Below are positions 46,404 to 57,966 of a stretch of DNA of 64,000 nt, in pieces. Each line of letters starts with the position of its first letter. Within the stretch, counting starts at the first letter, position 1. The translations under genes and the position numbers were made by a program. Where the stretch lies: NCBI GenBank assembly GCA_907165135.1, contig OU015568.1:13028501-13092500 (forward strand). The letters run 5' to 3'. A model generated the notes under the pieces. The model made no database searches, was not told the DNA's origin, and saw only the letters and a program-made list of their open reading frames with translations. The DNA comes from Oikopleura dioica (taxonomy: Eukaryota; Chordata; Appendicularia; Copelata; Oikopleuridae).

Positions 46404-47618
46404 TTATTTACAGGATCTTTTGTTGATGCTGAATCCTCCAAGCATAATGTGGAGCGCATCGGATGACTTAGTCGCTCTACTTTTCTTCATTTGCTTGCTG
46501 CGTTTGGCTGAATCTCGCGACGAGCCCCAGCCCTGCCAGACTTTGTCGGTTCTTTTGAGGACTATTCCGACGGAGCTAAAGTTTTTCTCCGACGGAATCA
46601 AGTAGAAACTTCCTTGGCAGTCAATGGTCATCGACTTCTTTCGCATCAAGCCATAGTAGAGAAAGTCGTAATCGATTAAAAATGGAATGTTTGGAGTCAA
46701 CTTAAAGTTTTTTTAGACGGAAAGTCCTAATAATGAAATCCTTACGCTATAAGAAATGCTGAAGATGTCCATTTCCAAGCTTCGGTCAAGAAATATCTGG
46801 CGATTGATTTTGTTGAATATCCATTTTAGCAATGCATTTTGATAGCTTTCTCGATCGGCAGGCTCTTGAGAAAGGACAATAAAGCGTGCGAGGCAGCCAA
46901 ATCTATTGATGATTTCGGAAGCAGCTTGTTTTCGCTCGAGAAGGACAGACCTCCACCAGCTTGTTGTCTTGTCGAGGAAGTTTTCAGAAAGGTACCATTC
47001 CTTTATTAGAGCTCTGACTTTTCCTTACTACGACATCTTATTTCAGACTTAAAATCCTAAGTTTTGGTATTCAAGAGATCGTAGCTCCTTTCCTTTTCCC
47101 CTTTGATCATTTTAAATGTGAGCTTCTCGAGTAATTCTTTGGGGATATCACATGGGCTTGGAAATTTTTCATCTGGGCTATTGTCGGCTGGAAGAAGTTG
47201 AAATGAAAATGGCTGGTCCTCTGTAAATGTAATTAATCGCTCTTCGTCGTCGTATTGGAAGAAGAGGGACTTTTGCTTCTTTACGCAGTCAGGCAAGAAG
47301 TGAACACCGAGGATGTGGTTGAGGGCTTTTTCGATTACTTGTTCCTCGGCGAGTTCTGTGAGTTTTACTGAGCCTTGGGACTTGATGCTCATTCGCCAGG
47401 AAGTAATCAGTTTGATCGCGCTTGAAATGGAAAATAGAAAAAGACATTCAACTGAGTACTTACTCATAAAATGGGATAGTCTGTTGTTCACTGCTCTTCA
47501 AGTACTTGCAGAGGAAGGCTTCTATGAAATCACAGACAAAATCGCTGTATACCTCTTGTATTCGAGAATTTCGCCATTCAGGCGCTTTGGACGTCACTCC
47601 GAGAAATGGGCTCAACAT
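46404..47618 (-). CDS. Hypothetical protein downstream of TRMT44 in a probable operon
   Basis: The ATG at 47618 follows TTTTTAG|AGA, a likely trans-splice acceptor 38 nt after the TRMT44 stop. Exon 1 encodes MLSPFLGVTSKAPEWRNSRI... and joins at a 43-nt GT-AG intron to a segment with SWRMSIKSQGSVKLTELAEE. That exon reaches a TAG at 47057. A second block (about 47010-46745 and 46700-46404) encodes helix-rich sequence, LIKEWYLSENFLDKTTSWWR and NIPFLIDYDFLYYGLMRKK, in a plausible continuation, but the link across 47057 is not resolved. No family recognised. Confidence 0.45.
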
Positions 47619-47656
47619 TCTCTAAAAATAAGAGGTTAACTACGGACACGGTCTGT

Positions 47657-50537
47657 TTAATTGAGCTTGCGCCTTTTCTTGGCAGGAAGAATAGGGTTTG
47701 TTCTGCGTTCAGAATCAGAATGAGCAAACGGGCATGTTTCAGCAGTACGGACACATCCTTTTGAGGAGTATTTGATGAAATTACAAAGTTGCGTTTTGAA
47801 CAGATCAGGATTTGGCGTCCAAGAATCGGGAGAGTCGACTTTCCAGTCTCGAAGACGGACTTTCCCTTTCTAAGAAAAATGGTTAAAATAAATCGATAAA
47901 TCTTGTTTCAGAAATCAGTACACATCTCACCTCAACATAAATCTATGACCTCAAATTCATTTACGGTGTGTTCTTTCAAATGACCTTGGATCTCTTTGAT
48001 TAACATTCCTGAACCTTTGCATGGACGTTGAAATTCGTATAGAATCACTTTTTTCAGGAGAATGCTATTGTCGTAACTGTAGTGGCCCTTTTTCTTCCTT
48101 TGTTCTTCAATGAACTTTAAAGCAATCTCTTCCATCTCGATGTACTTCAATTCAAGACTAGTTATTATTCTTCGTAGAAAACAGCAAAAGCCCCTGATTT
48201 CGAGCTTCGAGTTCATCACTTCGGATCCAGGCATCGGGCACGGACTCGGCCTCCAAAGCTTGATTGTCATGATGTTTGAGCATTCTGGGTTTAGGTACTG
48301 CTTGAAATCGATGGAGGAGAATTTTTCGGGCTCATCTTTTTTTCTATCCATGATCACCAATGAAGAGCCACATTGAATGGGAGCTACTTCTGTGGTGATG
48401 ATTTCACTAAAAATTTCATGTAATCACAATACTTATAGAGAGAATTTCTGAACTTACAATTCATATTCATCGTCTGATTCTTCGACAATTTGCAGCTTGG
48501 GTTCATCGACATTGTCGTTCTCTATTTGTTGAACTACTATTTCCAAGCTTTTTGAAATTTCTTTCTCGTATGGATTTGTTCTCGCCATTTGTGTACAAAC
48601 CAATTTCGCTGATTAGTTTTTTTTTTCTCTCACGCACGAACTGCTCTGGGGAATGCAGATTTTGGCCGTTTTCGTTATGCCTGGGTTCTCGCTAGATGGC
48701 GGGTTTCAAAGCGCCAGCGGCAAGGTCATGTGAAAGATCTGATTGGATAGGATAAGATGTGTACTGATAAGAAACGAAAAAATGCGTAAAATCAGCATTT
48801 CCCGCGCTTACTTGGACATGAAACAGCTGCTTGTTATTTTTGATCAGGGTCTGGAATCCTCCGCATTCACTTTTGAGCAATCCTTTCTCCTCGGCTGTGA
48901 AATTATCGACGAGTGTCGAGATCGATAAAGAGGGGTTCTCTCTGGCTATTGATGATTCCAGATCTTTCACAATTCTTCCAATGAATTCATCGCGTTTGCT
49001 CTTGTCGAGGTTCTGACAGTTTTTCAGTCTTTCTGAGATTTAACAAAGGTAAAGGTTAAATATTAAAATGCATTAGATCAGCAAGATGATAGATTGCTTC
49101 GACCCTTTTTTATAAAACTCTCCTCAGCTCTTCAGAAACGTCTCTCGGGACAAACCCTTTATTGGCCTTGTTTCTTTTCTCTTCAATAAACTCTTCCAAG
49201 CGAGGAGTAACGGACCCACTCTTGCCGACGAAACAAATGCGCTTTGTTGAAGGGATTCGCATGGCATCCCACTGGGTCGTTCCATCTCCAAGCTCGCATA
49301 TCGACCTTAAAACAGTTGCTGCTCAAATAGGCCAAGTGAAGATAAATATTCATTTCTGTTTATCGCTACATCTAGTGTCTTACCTCACGAAGGACAGGTA
49401 ATTCAAATACTGGGACTTCGCCTGGCCAGAATTGTTCCACTTTCCAAACAGATCAAACATGCAACAAGGGAGGAGCCAAAAACTGGCATTTGATCTGGCC
49501 GCAATTATCGGTACCCAAGGCGTAAGCTCATCCGTGTGATTTCCTAGAATCCAGTTTGACTCTGGAAAGCTTTCTTCTGGTAGAACCGGACGTTCTACGA
49601 GTTTTGACGTTGGAAAATTCGACCAAATCGCTCTTTTGCGAATGTCTATTCCGTAACCAGAGTGGCCTTCTAAGTTGAGAAGATGGACCAACAATCCGTT
49701 TCCGCAACCGAGATCAACGAATTTCGCATCTTTGTGAAATGTTTATCCGGAATATCGGCAAAGTATTATTTTACCTTTGACGTCAAGTCTTTCCCAGAGC
49801 GCTAATAAATAGGAAGCGATTGCTATGTCTTCGAAAACGAACTTTTGGGGGTCTGTGACTTCCGGCCAATCCTTGACCAAGTCCAATCCGTACTTGCTCT
49901 TCATCCTGTTGTAAATCTCTTGATACCGCGGTTTGTCAACAAGGCTGAGAGTTTCGGGAAACCCCTGTGCTGCAGCGGTATTTTCAGACAGTCCATTGGC
50001 GAAAATGGAGCTCAGTTTTGGCAACAGTATTGATTCGAGCCAGTTCTTCTTCTGAGCCGGATGAGGAGGAATTTCTGTCAATGCAGTCCATTCGAGTGCT
50101 ATCTCTTCATTCTGCAGAAAAAGTGAATACCTTACATTTTTGGTCTGAATTGGGTTCCTATTTGCCTCGAATAAAAACAGTTCTATGAAAAAGTGAGCGG
50201 AAAAAGGAGATTTTATTGGGGGCAATATCGGAACCCTTTCTCAAATGTAACTTTCCCCAGATCGTGATTTATGGCTTCAATCAGCGGGCCATGCTTGTCC
50301 GATTTCGGAAAAAGTGTCCGTTCGCCGTTTTCGGGATCATATTTGCAGCTGGATATGCATTTTAAAAACGCATTCGGCTTCCTTTGAACGGCTGAAAATT
50401 GCAGTTATTGAAAAGGGAATCCCTCATGAGCAAATTTGAATAAATATTTTTATATAAATTAATTATTTAGCCATTTTCCTTATCCAAAGCTGAATCGCAT
50501 TATCCCAGTCAGACATTTCGGACATTTTCTCTACCAT
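47657..50537 (-). CDS. TRMT44: tRNA (uracil-2'-O)-methyltransferase TRMT44
   Basis: Putative Trm44-type SAM enzyme for Um44 in tRNA-Ser. The SAM motif is FVDLGCGNGLLVHLLNLEGH, followed by GYGIDIRKRAIW, NWILGNHTDELTPWVP, ARSNASFWLLPCCMFD and RIPSTKRICFVGKSG. Then come KSECGGFQTLIKNNKQLFHV and, after a 942-nt intron, KGKVRLRDWKVD and a C-terminal CCCH finger (CNFIKYSSKGCVRTAETCPF then AHS). Human TRMT44 has the same order: RECGGLQTLLRN, then VHIRDW, then a CCCH finger. The N-terminal exons (50537 to about 50225) are only partly resolved. The long intron encloses a same-strand gene. Confidence 0.87.
47932..48588 (-). CDS. Hypothetical protein nested in a TRMT44 intron, same strand
   Basis: ATG at 48588 opens MARTNPYEKEISKSLEIVVQ; exons 48588-48458 and 48406-47932 with a 51-nt GT-AG intron; TGA at 47934-47932. 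About 200 residues: an acidic N-terminus, then an alpha/beta-looking region with SSIDFKQYLNPECSN, LEIRGFCCFLRRIITS and HYSYDNSILLKKVILYEFQR. No family recognised. The whole gene lies inside the TRMT44 intron 48811-47870, which is needed to join FHVQ to KGKVRLRDW. Confidence 0.6.
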
Positions 50538-51035
50538 TCTCTAGATTTCAAAGAGATTCGGCTCGCTATGAATTTCCACGCTTCCTGATTGGTCAGCGAG
50601 GGAAAGCCTGCTACGTGCGCCCTGCCCTCACTAACCATCGGGCTTTCTTTCCTCCTTGATTTCAGTTCGCAATTTTTTCTCAGTGTTTTTGGTGCCGTGG
50701 CAAACATGTGTCTGAACGAACTTGCATCAGGATGATTTTACAGTCATTTTAAAAATCTTACCCTCCGTCACAATCTAATTTCATACGAAAATAAGTCCTC
50801 AAATAGGTATAAATTTCCAATATAACGCATTTTCGAATGAATCAACACGTAGAACTTGTTTTGGTTCCTGTCATTACTGATGAAGATAACAAGTTCTTGA
50901 TTGGGGACGAGCGATGACGTGATCGAGGAGACTCTCTCCCCTGCAGCTTATCACCATCGCGCTCCTTTGCAAGCTCCTAAGGGCCGATCGTGTTCACACT
51001 GTTGTCAGAGACATTGTCAGAAAAACCAAGTCAAG
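50538..51035 (+). promoter_or_regulatory. Region upstream of creatine kinase
   Basis: About 500 nt between divergent TRMT44 and creatine kinase. Contains an acceptor-like TTGTCAG at 51014-51020, 15 nt upstream of the ATG, likely the leader acceptor (cis or spliced-leader). No clear TATA box. Confidence 0.35.
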
Positions 51036-52454
51036 ATGCCCAACTTGAACACGGCCCGATTTACCGGTGAGGAGGATCTTCCCAACCTCGAGCAGCACAA
51101 CAACCACATGGCTCATGTGCTCACTCTTGATCTCTACAAGAACCTCCGACAGAAGCAGACTCCCTCTGGATTCACCATCGATCATGTTATCCAGGAATGG
51201 AGAAAAATTTTATATTTATTTACATAAGAAAGTCATATTGTTTTCACGATGATTTTTATCCATCTTCAAGACCGGTGTCGACAATCCCGGCCACCCCTTC
51301 ATCATGACTGTCGGTGCCGTTGCTGGTGATGAAGAATCCTACGAAGTTTTCGCCGATCTCTTCGACCCCATCATCGAAGCCCGACACAACGGTTACCAGA
51401 AAACTGACAAGCACAAGACTGACCTCGACTCCTCCAAGATCAAGATGGACGCCCCCTTTGACTCCAACTACGTTTCTTCTGCCCGAGTTCGAACTGGACG
51501 ATCTATTCGGTAATAATTTCTTCAATTATGATTTCAAACAAAATATAGAGGTTACGCCCTTCCCCCCTGGTGCACTCGAGCCGAGCGACGACAGGTCGAA
51601 GCCGTCGCCTGCGAAGCTCTTGCTAAGCTCGATGGTGAGCTCAAGGGCAAGTACTACGGTCTTTCCAACATGTCTGAGAAGGACCAGGATCAGCTCATTG
51701 CTGATCACTTCCTCTTCGATCGACCAGTTTCTCCACTTCTTACTTGCGCTGGTATGGTAAGTGTCTTTCTACCTCCTTCAGAATTTAAACTTGGATAGGC
51801 CCGAGACTGGCCCGACTCCCGAGGTATCTGGCACAACGACAAGAAGAATTTCCTCGTCTGGGTCAACGAAGAAGATCATCTCCGGGTCATTTCTATGCAG
51901 AAGGATGGTGACATGAAGGCCGTCTTCTCCCGATTCTGCGACGGTCTCAAGAAGTTCGAATCCAACCTCCAGGAAGGTGGCTACGAAATTATGTGGAACG
52001 AGCACCTCGGATACATCCTCACTTGCCCATCTAACCTCGGTAAGAGTAAATAATTTTCGAGTTAATTTACAGCTATCTAGGAACTGGTATTCGAGCTGGT
52101 GTCCACTGCAAGCTTATCAACCTTTCCAAGCACGCTCGATTCGAAGAAATCCTTACCAAGCTCCGACTCCAGAAGCGAGGTGCTGGTGGTGTTGACTGCG
52201 CTGCTGAGGGTGGTGTAAGTATCCTACGAAATACGCGTTTCGTATTTTAATCCAATCTTAGGTTTATGACATCTCCAACGCTGATCGACTTGGTTTCTCT
52301 GAGGTTCAGCTGGTCCAGATGGTCATCGACGGTGTTAACTTCCTCATCGCCATGGAAAAGAAGCTCGAAGCTGGAGAAAAGATCGATGGTGAAGTTGACC
52401 GACTCCAGCAAAAGGTGAGAGAATTTTTTTGACGAATAATCAAATTTTCAGTAA
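51036..52454 (+). CDS. Creatine kinase
   Basis: Phosphagen kinase that regenerates ATP from phosphocreatine. Exons: 51036-51194, 51271-51509, 51549-51756, 51799-52039, 52081-52214, 52262-52414, 52452-52454. Near-identity to vertebrate [75 protein letters not shown], the active-site signature [14 protein letters not shown], and [20 protein letters not shown] with surrounding residues favours creatine over arginine kinase. The first intron is GA-AG (51195-51270). The last coding exon holds only the stop codon TAA. No mitochondrial presequence, so cytosolic. Confidence 0.96.
51195..51270 (+). other. GA-AG intron in creatine kinase (76 nt)
   Basis: ATCCAG|GAATGG ... CTTCAAG|ACCGGT, phase 0. The join gives [14 protein letters not shown], the invariant CK sequence, so the boundaries are fixed to the base apart from no sliding ambiguity. 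Confidence 0.92.
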
Positions 52455-52732
52455 ATTTCCTAAAATCAAATAAACGATTCCTACGACGTTAATAATGCCG
52501 CGTGACCGTATGTTCTGTATAAAGCTATAATAATATTTTACAAGAATCTGTATATTTACTGTTAGGTTTCGAATAAAATCACAAAAAGACAAAAAGTTTG
52601 TTATTGCATTTATCCCCATTTATTTATTTCACGAAAGCAAAGAAAAAGAAAAAGGCACGCGCGGAAAGCTGATTTGTTTTGTCGAAATGAACGGAAGGAA
52701 CATAGCGCAGTTGCTAAACATTGGTCGCAGGC

Positions 52733-55700
52733 TTACAAGTGTCGCTGGATGTAGATTGGGCCAGAAGACATGCGATGAGTTGTGTTGGAAGGATCATCGG
52801 TGGCGGTTCTTCGACGACGACGAGCTCCGGTGCCACAGGTTGGCTGACACTCTTCAGCGGTTGGGTCGCAGAGATGGACATCACAGTGAAGATGAACCTG
52901 AAAGAGAGGTCAAAACCTTTAACGCTCAGGACTTCTCACAGTTGAATCGGGAGAGTCTGTCCACGTGAAAGAATTGATCCTGAAGATGGAAATTGGGTTG
53001 ACTCCATTTGAAATGATTTCAAGGTCGTCATCTTCAATCTCCTAAATAATTACATTAAATTCTGATTCAAATGAGATTTTTCAAACCCCTTCATCTCCAC
53101 ATCCACCAGTTATAAAGTCAAACGATGGTGATGAATCCGCAGCTGCGTCCGCTGTTGCCCAGCATCGATCGAGGGTGACAACAAAATTCGAGTCCTCATG
53201 AAGCCAAACTCGAATGTAAAACGGAGCTGGAGTAAAGAGAACGGAGTCGACAGTGATTGGAGTCTGGAAAAATTCATCTTCGTAAGCATCCATCTTCAAG
53301 GTGACGCTGCCTTTCTTTTCCGCAAGCACAACATCAACTGAGCTTGAGATGACGTTGATGCCTTGTTCTATTTATGCAGTTAAAAATTGAAAACATCTAT
53401 CTGGGTTTAAATTACGCTGACCTCAATGGTTTATTAGAGAAGCCTGATAGATCAAATAGTCAGTTTTACGACTTCGTCATAATTGTTAACATCTGATATT
53501 TTATGAATATGCAGTAAATCATATTTTTATTACGAAAACTCTGTTTTTTTTTTGTGGGAAAGAATATCCTATTGGCTAAATCAAAGTATCTTACACATAA
53601 AGATAGTTCTCTGTGCGGTTTTTGACCATAAAATCTGGTGAAAATTATTTTAAACCCACGAATATAAAAGTTATTGGTCCGGAAATGATGCAGCTCAAGG
53701 TTAGAAAACGATACGGGCTAAGTTTTAACTGCTTTTCCTATGCTTACAACGAGTGTCTCCGGGAAAATACATCCGAAGTCGACAATTGTTTCAGTTGTTC
53801 GCTCGATAATCCCAATGTGCTCTTTATGCTCGCTAAATGCTGAGATTAGGGCGGCGCAATTATCTGAAAATTACCTGTGAAGGGCATTCTGGTAGATCAA
53901 GTGTGTGCCATTGTCTTCATGAGCCATTCCGCAGCCTGTGAGATCGTCGTCAATGACAAATGTGACAGTGTCGTTGTCATAATTCACGAAAGGCTGGCAT
54001 CGGGCCGGATTATCAGAAGCCGAGGTTACGCTGTCGTCTGCTGAAAGAAAGAGATCTGGGATCTTTGCGTCTTCAAAGGCGCACTTTAAGACTTTTCAAA
54101 AAAACTGTAAATTATCGAAGCAACTATTTGCCCTATTGTCATAAATCTTTTGAAAGTTATTCCTTCGGAAAATGAGCGGAAATTCGTTTTGGATGACAGA
54201 AAATCGTCGCTTCCGTTAAATCACAAGTTGTAAACTCGGGCATACGCACACAGCGGTCACCCAAATGGTCGGGGCCGTCGCAGACGCAATCTTCTTCGTC
54301 GTCTGGATTTGTGACATATCCGCGGTCGCAAGTGCACGAGTACGTTCCATGAGAGTCGAGACATCGCTGTCCGACTTTGCACGAATTGAACAAATGTGAA
54401 CTACATTCGTCAAGGTTCTCGCATACCATGTCTGGAACAGATCCATCATACACAACCTACGATATTGTGAAGCGAAAGTTCAAGTTGTTATGCGTATTTT
54501 TGAAGGTTACGAATCATAACGGACAAAATATGTTAGCGAAGAATATAAAAGGGAGGTTAAAATACAGGAATATATCATACAGTTTTGTGTGCCTACAAAT
54601 CCTTTTAAAACCTTCTTATTGAAGCTTTTTATTGGCAGCCATCAAAAATATTTTGATAGCTTCTGTAGTGGCACTTGTGTTCGAGTATAGATGGTCATAA
54701 AATAGATGTTTTGTACTGCAATACCTTTGACGTTTCATTAAAGAAATTCAGAATATTTTCTGATTGATAAAAATCCTGTAAAATAACAAATAAAATTTTG
54801 CACTCTTTTCTTATCTATAAACTACCAACTTGAATTCAAAACCCACTCAATACCTTCAAATAATAAATAATCTTAATTTCGACTTAGCTTGAGATTTTTA
54901 TTGACTTACTCGTTCGTCTACCTTATTAGAAGTATCGTTGATGCTCACGAAACCACGATCACACACACAATAATTCACTGGTAGGTCATCAGAGTCTTTT
55001 CCGAAGGCGCAGTGTTGGTTGTCTCCGCATGTGACATCGATACACCCCGTACTCGGTCGGCAAGTGACGTCTGTCGCGTCCGTAGCAAAAATTCCAGTGG
55101 CGGATTCAGACCATGTACCATCTGTGAGAACGTAAGCGTCCGTGTTGTCGCTGCAGATGCACTTTGCTTCTCCGTTGTCGTCGAAGCAATCACTGCCGCT
55201 TGTTGAGCAGGTCACACCAAGGCACGGGTTATCCCTTTTCACGGTTTTACCGAAAGGCTGCTCTCAAAAGGGAAATTTAATATTTCGGTGACACCGTGCC
55301 TAACACATCCAACACCGTCCTCCCAGTTGACAAAGCCGTTTTCACAATGGCACTGCGCGCTTCCTGTACTTTCATCACAAAAGGCATGCACGCCACAGTC
55401 TCCCCCAGTCAATGTTTCTTTGTGTCGATCGCAGGCAGTTTCAAACTTGCAAGTGCTGTCGTAGCTGACTCCATTTATAGTTTGTGCGTCGTCGTTCTCC
55501 ACGAAACCATCGTTACAAGTGCAATAGCAAGGATTCTCATCTGAAATTTGAAGGGCATATTCGAAACATCCGACATTGGTATCGCAACTTGCTTGTAAGA
55601 ATCCACAGTCGTTAATATTCTAAAGATTTGCAAAAAGAATATCCGAAAAATGAGGCTTACCCGACAAGTGGTTTCGGAAACCTTTGCTGCCTCTAGGCCT

Positions 55701-55738
55701 GTGCCCAGGAGCACAGTGCCCAAAGCGGGCAGTTTCAT
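52733..55738 (-). CDS. Secreted EGF-repeat and zona-pellucida-domain protein
   Basis: The ATG at 55738 opens MKLPALGTVLLGTGLEAA, a signal peptide. Several EGF-like Cys-rich units follow: about 55620-55260 (CYCTCNDGF, CHCENGFVNW), 55240-54900 (CICSD, CGDNQHCAFG, NYCVCDRGF) and 54450-54240 (DECSSHLFNSCKVGQRCLDS then HGTYSCTCDRGY). Then come ZP-N-like sequence (about 54040-53880) and ZP-C (about 53330-53080: LDRCWATADAA ... GGCGDEG, and 52910 down: LHCDVHLCDP). Next is a run of five Arg (furin-type site) and a short tail with no membrane segment. ZP modules polymerise into extracellular fibres. A 0.5-kb intron separates ZP-N and ZP-C. Confidence 0.82.
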
Positions 55739-55993
55739 TTTCTTTCTTTCTCTGTTTTTCTTTTTTCTGGGTGATCTTGATACTAAAGTAGACTTATTTT
55801 GCACGCTTGAAAAGATGATGCTAGCTGCTCGTAAAAAATGATACAACAGCTTAATAGCGCTGTGTTTTGTCGAAGTGATTATTATAGCGTTACGTAGCAG
55901 TGGCTTCTACAATTACAATGTCAGTGGACGGAATTTGACCAGCAGATTGATATTTTGCAATGAAAACGCAATTTTAGTCCTGTCATTTATTGG

Positions 55994-57056
55994 TTACGCG
56001 CAGTATGCTGTCATGAATCGGTTATTTTTGCAGTAAACCTTGATTTTCAGGTCGTAGTCTCTCAGCGTTATCGGGATGCTGGCATCTCGACCTCCAGAAA
56101 GAACCAGAGCGGCGGTATACAAGCCGATTTCAAATTCAGGAGACGTTCCAAGGAGAAATCCTCCTTTAGGCTTTTCAACGTCGATTCCTGAAAGTTTATT
56201 ATCGCATGGCTTGAGAAGTAGTTAACCTTTTGCTTCGCAAGCAAACTTGATCGTGATGGAAACTGGAGAGTCGTCATCTTCATGGCCATATTTTGGCTTA
56301 ATTATGCATTTATGAATTGCTTTTACTTTCTGTGGTTTACATAATAGCCCTTGTAGTCCAAAATACCGTGCTTTTCCAGCTGATAGAATCTCATCCAATT
56401 ATGAAAGCCGAGTACTTCTCCATCCCGTGTTTCACCGACAAAAATGTGCTCGAAGGCGCTCGAGTCTTCTGTTCGTCGTTTTCTTGTTTCGTAGCTTCTT
56501 CCGTACATATTGAACCAGACGTTGTTAAGGCATTCCTTGAACTCATCCATGTCTTCAGGCGCGAGCTCCTTTGAAACCAGCCACTGGTGAATATTCCAAA
56601 TGACATCTGATTCGCAAATTGCGTCCAGGAAGGACCACTGTTCTTCAATTTCTTCCTCGCTTATATCTTCGGCAACGCCCGTCTCACTTTTATTGATTCA
56701 AAAACTGACGGAATCGTAAACATATTTTTTGGGTTTTAAAATCGTTTCCTCGAGTAGTTATCCATCAACCGCATGAAAGTATAGTAGGTCTTTCTGTTGA
56801 TCAAATCCTCAGAAACTGAAGAAAACAACGGGTCTTCAGCCTTATCCTCATCATCGTTGTAGCGTGTTCGTCCCCCAAGATCAATTTCGAAATCTTGACC
56901 AACAATTGCCGCGTTACCGTCATAATTCTAACGCACAATTTTAAAGATAAGAGAAGCTTTAATTACCCAAAGTAAATTCGAAAATTCAGAGAACTCGGCC
57001 CAAAGAGCGTCGCGCTCCTCATCATCCATGTCGCGCACTTTTTCGATAAACTCCAT
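55994..57056 (-). CDS. EndoU-family endoribonuclease
   Basis: XendoU/EndoU poly(U)-type RNase. The ATG at 57056 opens MEFIEKVRDMDDEERDALWA; exons are joined by short introns. Conserved C-terminal domain: FEHIFVGE (first catalytic His), GFHNWMRFYQLEK (second His) and DYKGYYV, followed by SPVSITIKFACEA (catalytic Lys region) and EIGLYTAAL. The N-terminal half has FSSVSEDLINRKTYYTFMRL then MDNY, also typical. No obvious signal peptide from this ATG; an upstream exon is possible. The cytosolic or secreted location is undecided. Confidence 0.88.
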
Positions 57057-57325
57057 TTTCTCTTTCAGCAAGTCTACCAAATAAATGAACGCGGTCAATA
57101 ATTATCAATAAAAAGGTCAGGTTTAGGGTGGTAGGATCCTTCGCGCTACGTGCCACTTACCTTTGACTCACCTGCCTGTCGAGTGGCAAATATAAAAAGA
57201 CAAACAAAAATTTAATGCCCAATTTCAGTGAACACTTATAACGGGGACTTGCGGTCTCAAACAGAAAACGAAGCCGGTGGAGATACATAGCGACTAGAAA
57301 AATTAAGAACAAAGGATGTTTAAAT

Positions 57326-57966
57326 TTATTCCCAGCCATTCGGAGGACAGGGCATTTGATGAAAATCTTGCAGGATGAACAATGTTTCTCGAAGTTTCAC
57401 TGCGCATAAAACATTTCCGACGTGCCAAAACTAAAAACGTATATAATAATGATAACTTTAGGGTACTTGGTGGCTGGCTCCGAAAACATTAAAGCGCCCC
57501 GGAAAAAATCTCTCCGGAAATTTCGTCAAATAGAAAAAAAGAAAGAAAATTGCCAAAATAAGAAACTCGGCGAATGATTTAACAGATGCCAAATCGTAAG
57601 CTATCCCAACGCCATATTTTCCAAGTGAATGAAAAAATGGAATGATTGAGTAAATTGACAAAATTGCGAATGAGAATGCTCGACAACAGTCGCTTCCGTG
57701 GTGGTAATTCTTCTCATAATTTTTCTATATTTAGGCTATTAAAAGTCTCATGTGTCCAGATATTCATCGTCTCCGTATGGAGGAAAAACCACGAAGAAAT
57801 AAACTCGCTTGCCTTGGTTAGCTCTGGTCTGAAATAATCAGTCAAGAAGTGACGACTATTTGAGTTTCAAAAATCAATTCATCAAACGTTATTCGAAACT
57901 CTTTTAGAACTCTTTGCCGGCCCTTTTTCTCCAAGGGGCGATTTCCGAATATTTCAGGAGTTTCAT
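57326..57966 (-). pseudogene. Decayed PAQR (progestin/adipoQ receptor) copy
   Basis: Tandem copy of the PAQR gene beside it. It keeps MKLLKYSEIAPWRKRAG, FRPELTKASEFISSWFFLHT, ETMNIWTH, then jumps to YEKNYHHGSDCCRAFSFAIL, YLTKFPERFFPGRFNVFGAS and a C-terminal WHVGNVLCAVKL. About 85 residues (membrane helices 2-4 region) are missing between IWTH and YEKN. The first donor is also lost: GG|GTTAGG in the other copy is GG|CAAAGA here. These breaks make it a likely pseudogene, though expression cannot be excluded. Confidence 0.75.
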
